DNA from: Akkermansiaceae bacterium UBA2381 | Lineage (GTDB): Bacteria > Verrucomicrobiota > Verrucomicrobiia > Verrucomicrobiales > DEV007 | NCBI GenBank assembly: GCA_002344215.1 | Contig: DDSV01000054.1 | Coordinates: 167,235 to 231,234, forward strand | Length of the DNA stretch: 64,000 nucleotides | Direction of reading: 5' to 3' | Shown: positions 59,062 to 64,000 of the stretch, one piece after another | How the letters are laid out: each line of letters begins with the position of its first letter | Numbering within the stretch: position 1 is the first letter of the stretch | Program-made: the position numbers and the translations under genes | Notes under the pieces: generated by a model | Database searches by the model: none | What the model was told of the DNA's origin: nothing | The model's input: the letters and a program-made list of their open reading frames with translations, nothing else

Positions 59062-60654
59062 TTATTCGGCCAAAGTCTGAATCGTCGCCGTGGATGCCGC
59101 TTCGCGGAAGACATTCAGGTCGTCGATCCACCCCTGGAAACCCTGCGACTGAGTACCTCCAAGCTTGAGGCTACCCACCGGACCGGTTAGGACGCTGCCG
59201 GACTGAAAATCGCTCAGGACCTCCGGTTTCCCGTCGACAAAAAGATGGATCTGGGAGGCAAGGTCACTCTTGGAAGTGGCGATGTATCGATAGGCGACAT
59301 GGTGCCAATTCCCATCGGCAATATCCGAACTACCAACCACATAGGAGTCTCCGCAATCAAGACGAAACGCCCCCCTCTCTCCTCGATTGGCTCCAAAATT
59401 AGCAGACACCCTCCAGAAGCGGCTCGATCCGCCGTAATGCATGATCTCCTCATGAATATTGCGCCCAACCTTCGGAGGGATTTTCAACCAGAAGCTGATC
59501 GTATGGGGCTCATCGAGTTGGAAATCGCTTGAAAGGGCAACATCGAGCGTTTCTCCCGCCTGAAAAACAAGCCCGCCACCCTTTCGCCCCGGTCCTCTGC
59601 GGGGAGAGTGATCCAGTTCACCGCTGCCTATCATCGGAACATCAAAGAGTTTGTTTCTCCCCGAATCTTCGAGAATCGCCCCGACGGATTCATCGAAATG
59701 GAAACACAGGTCCGGTTGGGAAACCCTGGGTTTCCCCAACTGTAGTTTGAAATGATCCCCCTCATAGGAAACCGGCCGCAACTCTGTCCGGGTGCGGCTG
59801 TCCGCACGGATCGCAAGCCCCTCGTAGACGCGGATGGGGACGGAGTTTCCGCTGGCTCGACTGACTTCCACCTCCCCTTGCATCACGTGAAGTTCCGAGT
59901 TGCCCTCTCCGTCGACGATGATCCCGAAGCGCGTGCCGATATCCACCGCATTAAACCGCGGAGTGTTCACGGTGAATCCCGAAGCAGCCGGAGGCACTTC
60001 CGCGGTAATCCGTCCTGATTTCAGGAAAACACGATTTCCCGATTCAATACTCAACTCCGCCGGCCCCTCAATGATCGCGGTAGCCCCGGAGTTAAAAGAG
60101 AGGTAGACCGAACCCGACTCGAGCCTGAGAAGACCGGTCCTGAGCCACCCGTCTTGATGAATCGGCCCGGGACCCGCCACTGACCAAACCGGATTGACGG
60201 CCCGCTCGATTCTTGCCGCAAAACCGATGATCGAACTGACCTCTTTTTTAACTTCGGCTCGATCCGGAGCCTCCCGGAAAACAATGCCCTGGAGCAGAAG
60301 AAGAAGCGCAATGGAAGCCGCCGCCGAGATGACCCCCGTCTTGATGAGATCCGCCCAGCGGACCGGCTGCAGCCCCCCGCGCTCTTCAACAATCTCGAGA
60401 AGGACCGACTTCGTAAAGACCCTCTGGTCTCCGGCGCCTTCGGATCGAAGCCGGGCGATCACACCCCGGTCGAATTCGGCCTGGCGCTCTTCCGCTCCGG
60501 GACCAAGGAGTTCCCTGAGAACCGAGTCCATTTGCATCTGCGTCACAAAACTTTCGCGCAGAGCCGCATCATTCCGCAGTACATGCTCCACTTCCCTCCT
60601 CGACTTTTCGTCGAGTTCACCAGCCATATAAGATTCGAGATACTCCGATTGCAC
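59062..60654 (-). CDS. FecR-domain/LamG-domain membrane protein (anti-sigma-like)
   Basis: A 530-residue protein. The cytoplasmic N-terminus (about 1-105, MQSEYLESYMAGELDEKSRR) resembles an anti-sigma region, a span lies near 108-125 (ISAAASIALLLLLQGIVF), then a FecR domain (TGLLRLESGSVYLSFNSGAT, FTVNTPRFNAVDIGTRFGII, ELHVMQGEVEV) and a C-terminal LamG/concanavalin-like domain (PHTISFWLKIPPKVGRNIHE, WHHVAYRYIATSKSDLASQI). It starts 5 bp after the ECF sigma stop, so it is its likely regulator. The LamG part may bind a glycan outside the membrane and signal to the sigma factor. Confidence 0.88.
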   Translation of the reverse strand: MQSEYLESYMAGELDEKSRREVEHVLRNDAALRESFVTQMQMDSVLRELLGPGAEERQAEFDRGVIARLRSEGAGDQRVFTKSVLLEIVEERGGLQPVRWADLIKTGVISAAASIALLLLLQGIVFREAPDRAEVKKEVSSIIGFAARIERAVNPVWSVAGPGPIHQDGWLRTGLLRLESGSVYLSFNSGATAIIEGPAELSIESGNRVFLKSGRITAEVPPAASGFTVNTPRFNAVDIGTRFGIIVDGEGNSELHVMQGEVEVSRASGNSVPIRVYEGLAIRADSRTRTELRPVSYEGDHFKLQLGKPRVSQPDLCFHFDESVGAILEDSGRNKLFDVPMIGSGELDHSPRRGPGRKGGGLVFQAGETLDVALSSDFQLDEPHTISFWLKIPPKVGRNIHEEIMHYGGSSRFWRVSANFGANRGERGAFRLDCGDSYVVGSSDIADGNWHHVAYRYIATSKSDLASQIHLFVDGKPEVLSDFQSGSVLTGPVGSLKLGGTQSQGFQGWIDDLNVFREAASTATIQTLAE

Positions 60655-60659
60655 AGCGT

Positions 60660-61229
60660 TCAGACCACCTCCGGTGAAGCGTTAATTTTGTTCTCGATAC
60701 ACTGTCGCAGGGCCGTCCGGACCCGGCAAAGGGAGGTCCTGACCCATGACTCACTCTGCCCGAAAGCATCGGCAATCTCGCGGGAGGACTCGGAACGGAC
60801 ATACTTGTGATCGAGCAGCTTTCGCTGCTGCTCCGGCAGTCTCGCGAGACATTCTTCGAGAAAGATGATTGCTTTGCCTTCCGGAGACAAATCGCCTCGC
60901 CCGGCCTGCTGAACAAGATGATGCTCGAGGAATTTGTCCCGGTTTTTCGCCAGTCTTTGGTGCCGGAGCGTCTCCCTGCGGATGAGGTTAAAGGCAATCG
61001 CGCGCAGCCACTTCCCGAAATCGGTGCCGGCCTTGAAGTCCATGATATGCCGGTACGAAAAGACGAAGGTCTCGTGGGCAATCTCGTCGATGAGATGCGG
61101 CACGGGCAGTTTCATCGCCACGAAGGCCCGCAAATGGGAACTGTGAAACTCAAGAAGCCGCTCAAACGCCTGCAGATCGCCCTTCTGCACCCGCGAGACA
61201 AGGTCCTCTTCTGATTCCACTTCCTTCAC
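60660..61229 (-). CDS. ECF sigma factor, PVC FecR/DUF1549-cluster type
   Basis: A 189-residue sigma factor with region 2 (FERLLEFHSSHLRAFVAMKL, DEIAHETFVFSYRHIMDFKA, KWLRAIAFNLIRRETLR) and region 4 (LPEQQRKLLDHKYVRSESSR, EIADAFGQSESWVRTSLCRV). This subtype is common in Planctomycetes and Verrucomicrobia before FecR-LamG and DUF1549 genes. The start is GTG at 61229; a perfect TATAAT lies 5 nt upstream. It probably controls its own cluster (FecR-LamG, DUF1549, DUF1501). Confidence 0.92.
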   Translation of the reverse strand: MKEVESEEDLVSRVQKGDLQAFERLLEFHSSHLRAFVAMKLPVPHLIDEIAHETFVFSYRHIMDFKAGTDFGKWLRAIAFNLIRRETLRHQRLAKNRDKFLEHHLVQQAGRGDLSPEGKAIIFLEECLARLPEQQRKLLDHKYVRSESSREIADAFGQSESWVRTSLCRVRTALRQCIENKINASPEVV

Positions 61230-61234
61230 ACAGG

Positions 61235-61263
61235 ATTATAACCCGCAGAGACCTCTTTGTGAC
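61235..61263 (-). promoter_or_regulatory. Promoter of the ECF/FecR/DUF1549/DUF1501 cluster, probably leaderless
   Basis: On the minus strand, -35 GTCACA (61263-61258) and a perfect -10 TATAAT (61240-61235) are 17 bp apart. Initiation 6-7 nt after the -10 falls on the GTG start codon at 61229. The form is that of the housekeeping sigma factor. Confidence 0.6.
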
Positions 61264-61340
61264 AGGAACTTTTCTCACGTTCCACGGGGGACGAACCCCG
61301 GAAATCCCGGGAGGCGCTTAGACGGAGTCGCCAATCAAAT

Positions 61341-62183
61341 TCAGTTGGAAACGGAGCGCGGAACGATCCCGACAAAATTCCGCACCGTTTTGATCGGCTC
61401 CACCTCGATCGTCTCACCCGGCTGACCCCGGTCGAAGAAAAGACCGGATGAAGAGCCCCCGTCAAGGTTGAGGGCCCGGAACACCTTCCGGGACGGCGAG
61501 AAGGCCGGATCCGCAAGAATCACCCCCAATTCGGCGAGGGTGAACGGGTCGGAGAGAGCTAGAGCAAACCATTTCCCTCCATCGTGAAGCACAAAAGTCC
61601 GGCGGCGCGAATTTTCCGGGGAAAGCCCCCGCACCGTGACCCCCTGGTCCACCAGAAAAGGCCCGGACTGGATGAGGTCGGTTGCCTTGTACTTTGAAGC
61701 ACTGTATTCCGAGCGGCGCAGCAGATACGGGTTCACGTTTCCGCTCGAAAGAAGGACTCCGCTGAGCAGGGCTCCCTCTCCGAACTTACCCTCCACTTTT
61801 CCCGCCGCGATCATCAGTCCGGAGGGTGAAGAATCCGGGTGAAAAAAGCCCCCGTTGCATCCCGCAACACATCCGCTGCTCCTCATAGCCGCATCCAACC
61901 CGGGGTGGAGAGGTTTCTCAATCGATTGATTATCAATCACCTTGAAAGTGAAGTCGGCGGCATTGAACCAGACGAGATCGATCCGTCTCGTCGAGAAAAA
62001 CCCAGTCTCCCCCGTCTTGGAAATCACCTTCTTCTGGCTGATCAAAGGCGAATCGGGCGGCTGGGCGGGAGATTGATCTTCGATCTTCCAGTCACTGAAA
62101 CCCGTTGAGGAGAAACCAATTGAGAGAAAAATCGCCACCAGAACGGATCGGAGGCAAGTATCGCGGCTTTTTCGGGGGTTCAC
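61341..62183 (-). CDS. Phosphodiester glycosidase family (DUF2233/NAGPA-like) exported protein
   Basis: About 280 residues if started at GTG 62183 (VNPRKSRDTCLRSVLVAIFL as an N-terminal signal segment). No ATG lies near; the frame is open further up to 62327 but overlaps the neighbouring gene. Family motifs: CVAGCNGGFFHPDSSPSGLM, AFSP-type central region with DLIQSGPFLVDQG, RRRTFVLHDGGKWFALALSD, ALNLDGGSSSGLFFD and TVRNFVGIVPRS. These match the NAGPA fold, which cleaves phosphodiester-linked sugars. It is downstream of the ArsR-methyltransferase gene on the same strand; a functional link is not evident. Confidence 0.78.
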   Translation of the reverse strand: MNPRKSRDTCLRSVLVAIFLSIGFSSTGFSDWKIEDQSPAQPPDSPLISQKKVISKTGETGFFSTRRIDLVWFNAADFTFKVIDNQSIEKPLHPGLDAAMRSSGCVAGCNGGFFHPDSSPSGLMIAAGKVEGKFGEGALLSGVLLSSGNVNPYLLRRSEYSASKYKATDLIQSGPFLVDQGVTVRGLSPENSRRRTFVLHDGGKWFALALSDPFTLAELGVILADPAFSPSRKVFRALNLDGGSSSGLFFDRGQPGETIEVEPIKTVRNFVGIVPRSVSN

Positions 62184-62247
62184 GCAGTTGAGGAGTAGGG
62201 AGTGAAAGCAGATACCCTCACATCCTACTCCATCTTTCACCGGACGT

Positions 62248-63177
62248 CTATTTCGCTGCAATCGCCATGACGGTTTGGAAGTGGGGCGAATCGGGCTCGC
62301 GATCCACCACCGAAACTTCGATCTCACGGAATCCGGCGCTCTTCAGAAACCGCGAAATGTCCAGTTCCGAGAACCCGAGCCAATGATCGGCGTAAAGTTC
62401 CCGGGCGTCCTCGAACTGGTGCTTCAACAGGTCGAGAATGATGATACGTCCTCCCGGTTTCAGGATGCGATGGGCGGCCGCGATGGCCACAGCCGGGTGC
62501 TCGGCGTGATGAAGAGCCTGACTGAAGAAGGCGAGATCGACCGAGTCATCGTCGATGGGCGGGTTCTCAATTTCCCCGAGCCGGTATTCCAGGTTGGCAT
62601 ACCCGTTCTCACGGGCGACCCCGGAGCCGAACTCGACCATTTTCTCCGAGTTATCCACCGCGATCACTTTCTCCGCCCGCTGGGCCAGCAGTTGGGAAAA
62701 AGTCCCTTCGCCCGCTCCGAGGTCGGCGATCACCATCGGCGGCATCAGCTTCAGAAGAGTCTCTGCCAGAGCTTTCCACGAACGCCCGGGGCAATAGGTT
62801 CTCCCGAACTTTCCTGCGAGGGCATCAAAATAGGCACGAGCCTTGTCCCGTCTTTTGGCCAGAACCAGCTCCAGGGCTCCCGCATCATCGGCCGTTTCGG
62901 GAATTTCAGCGGCGGCAAGCTCCAATGTCTGAAGCAACGACGGATCGAGCGGATCCGAATCGCTGCCGAAGGTGTAGATGATATTCTTCCCGGAACGACG
63001 GTCGGTGACCAGTTTCGCCTGCCTGAGTTGCGACAGCTGTGAGGAAATGCGCGACTGCCCCATCCCGAGGATGTCCTGCAATTCGACCACGGAGAGTTCC
63101 TCACGCTTGAGGAGACAAAGAATCCGGAGCCGGGTCGGGTCGGCGATCAGGCGCAGCGATTTAAGAATTGACGACAT
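62248..63177 (-). CDS. ArsR-type HTH fused to a SAM-dependent methyltransferase
   Basis: A 309-residue fusion. Residues 1-80 are an ArsR winged helix (LRLIADPTRLRILCLLKREE, VELQDILGMGQSRISSQLSQ) without the usual metal-binding cysteines. Residues 125-309 are a class I methyltransferase (VIADLGAGEGTFSQLLAQRA as SAM motif I, LAFFSQALHHAEHPAVAIAA, LKPGGRIIILDLLKHQFED). In Proteobacteria the ArsR-family SahR senses S-adenosylhomocysteine and controls the methionine cycle. This fusion, divergent from metK across 47 bp, is likely to play a similar role: the methyltransferase part may serve as the SAM/SAH sensor. Confidence 0.88.
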   Translation of the reverse strand: MSSILKSLRLIADPTRLRILCLLKREELSVVELQDILGMGQSRISSQLSQLRQAKLVTDRRSGKNIIYTFGSDSDPLDPSLLQTLELAAAEIPETADDAGALELVLAKRRDKARAYFDALAGKFGRTYCPGRSWKALAETLLKLMPPMVIADLGAGEGTFSQLLAQRAEKVIAVDNSEKMVEFGSGVARENGYANLEYRLGEIENPPIDDDSVDLAFFSQALHHAEHPAVAIAAAHRILKPGGRIIILDLLKHQFEDARELYADHWLGFSELDISRFLKSAGFREIEVSVVDREPDSPHFQTVMAIAAK

Positions 63178-63224
63178 GATCGGTGGGTTTATTCTATCAA
63201 CGAATCAAGATTTGTAAATACGAC
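63178..63224. promoter_or_regulatory. metK / ArsR-methyltransferase divergent promoter region
   Basis: Only 47 bp separate the two start codons. It contains an imperfect palindrome AATC-AA-GATT (63203-63212). On the minus strand a TAGAAT -10-like element (from about 63195) lies 13 nt before the ArsR-methyltransferase ATG. One bound protein could control both genes. No SAM riboswitch fits in this space. Confidence 0.5.
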
Positions 63225-64000
63225 ATGGCAAACTCCTATATTTTCTCGTCCGAATCCGTCACTGAAGGTCACCCCGACAAAGTGTGCGACACCATCTCCG
63301 ACTCCATCGTGGACGCCTGCTTTGAGCAGGATCCCAAGTCCCGCGTTGCTTGCGAGACCATGGTGAAAGACAACATCGTCGTCCTCGGCGGTGAGATCAC
63401 GACCTCGTCGAAGTTCGATTACCGTGAAGTGGTCAAGGCCGCCATCACCGAGATCGGTTACACCAACGACGACTGCAAGTTCAACGCTGCGAACTTCTTC
63501 TTCCTGAACGCCCTCGGCCAGCAATCCCCCGACATCGCCCAGGGCGTTGACGCCGCTGCCGCCGATGGCAAGGAAACCGCCGAGCAGGGCGCCGGTGACC
63601 AGGGCATCATGTTTGGTTACGCCGTCAACGAGACCCCCTCCCTGATGCCCGCGCCGATCCTCTATTCACACCAGCTCGGCGAAGCGATCACGAAGCTCCG
63701 CAAGAGCGGCAAGCACACCTGGCTGCGCCCCGACTCCAAGACCCAGGTCTCGATGGAATACGTAGACGGCAAGCCGACCCGCGTCACCGCCGTGGTCGTC
63801 TCGACCCAGCACGCCGCCAGCATCGGCACCGCCGAGATCCGCGAGATCCTCAAGAAGGAGCTGATCCAGGCGGTCATTCCGGGCGAGCTTCTCACTGAAA
63901 AAACCGAGTATCACATCAATCCGACCGGTCTTTTCATCATTGGTGGTCCCGAGGGTGACTGCGGTCTCACCGGACGCAAGATCATCGTCGACACCTACGG
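63225..64000 (+). CDS. metK: S-adenosylmethionine synthetase, cut by window end
   Basis: The first 258 codons of metK are present, open to the window edge. Signatures: SSESVTEGHPDKVCDTISDS at the N-terminus, GAGDQGIMFGYAVNETPSLM (ATP/K+ site) near residue 125, and GGPEGDCGLTGRKIIVDTYG at the end of the visible part. The enzyme makes SAM from methionine and ATP. Full length would be about 385-395 residues. It is divergent from the ArsR-methyltransferase regulator. Confidence 0.95.
   Translation, partial: MANSYIFSSESVTEGHPDKVCDTISDSIVDACFEQDPKSRVACETMVKDNIVVLGGEITTSSKFDYREVVKAAITEIGYTNDDCKFNAANFFFLNALGQQSPDIAQGVDAAAADGKETAEQGAGDQGIMFGYAVNETPSLMPAPILYSHQLGEAITKLRKSGKHTWLRPDSKTQVSMEYVDGKPTRVTAVVVSTQHAASIGTAEIREILKKELIQAVIPGELLTEKTEYHINPTGLFIIGGPEGDCGLTGRKIIVDTY

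Noticed and set aside
1..64000. Mobile element, prophage, CRISPR array or restriction system
   Set aside because: No transposase, integrase, Cas or restriction gene and no regularly spaced repeats were seen on either strand.

Overview
The window looks like chromosomal DNA of a bacterium of the PVC superphylum, most likely Verrucomicrobiota. The evidence is gene content: a DUF1592 cytochrome-type protein paired with a DUF1552 protein (10.6-14.5 kb), an ECF sigma / FecR-LamG / DUF1549-DUF1553 / DUF1501 cluster (55.4-61.2 kb), a cysteine-pair small protein next to a TonB receptor, SHD1-like domains, and a 34-residue AURKAIP1/COX24-type basic protein. DNA is GC-rich in most genes, with AT-rich gaps around 24.0-24.2 kb and 26.4-26.5 kb. 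I found no tRNA, rRNA, CRISPR array, transposase or integrase.

Layout. 0-10.5 kb: an exported BNR-repeat protein (cut by the window edge), RNase R with a long gene-free upstream stretch, a MocR regulator behind nested inverted repeats, a type II P-type cation ATPase, and a NarL-type two-component pair whose sensor carries apparent tandem OB-like repeats. 10.5-18.8 kb: DUF1592/DUF1552 pair, TauE/SafE permease, cation:proton antiporter, divergent LysR regulator, DUF2721 and MOSC proteins. 18.8-22.6 kb: archaeal-type prolyl-tRNA synthetase, two small unknowns, renalase-like flavoprotein. 22.7-31.5 kb: the most unusual block. It holds a PotD-like lipoprotein, a fatty acid desaturase overlapping a SET-domain gene, an SMR transporter, a lipoprotein made of two PotD-like domains, and a hybrid sensor kinase with a large extracytoplasmic sensor domain. 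No ABC permease or ATPase of a polyamine importer is present, so the binding proteins may serve sensing rather than uptake.

31.6-38.2 kb: thioredoxin reductase, cysteine-pair small protein, TonB-dependent receptor with a hairpin-rich leader, PepSY protein, two envelope proteins, LolA-like carrier. 38.3-47.8 kb: MMPL/RND exporter, metallo-beta-lactamase-fold hydrolase, recN, a SigK-like ECF sigma / RskA-like anti-sigma / fasciclin group, recJ, and an SHD1-like membrane protein. 48-55.2 kb: ABC-F ATPase, TPR protein, the 34-residue basic protein, hisG, transketolase. 55.3-64 kb: the PVC DUF1501/DUF1549/FecR/ECF cluster, a phosphodiester-glycosidase-family protein, and an ArsR-methyltransferase fusion divergent from metK, which is cut by the window end.

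Themes. Regulation sits close to its likely targets: two ECF sigma factors with envelope partners, two kinases, LysR, MocR and ArsR-methyltransferase genes. Several good -10 elements lie so near start codons that leaderless or nearly leaderless mRNAs are likely. All functions are read from motifs and gene order; no database search was possible.
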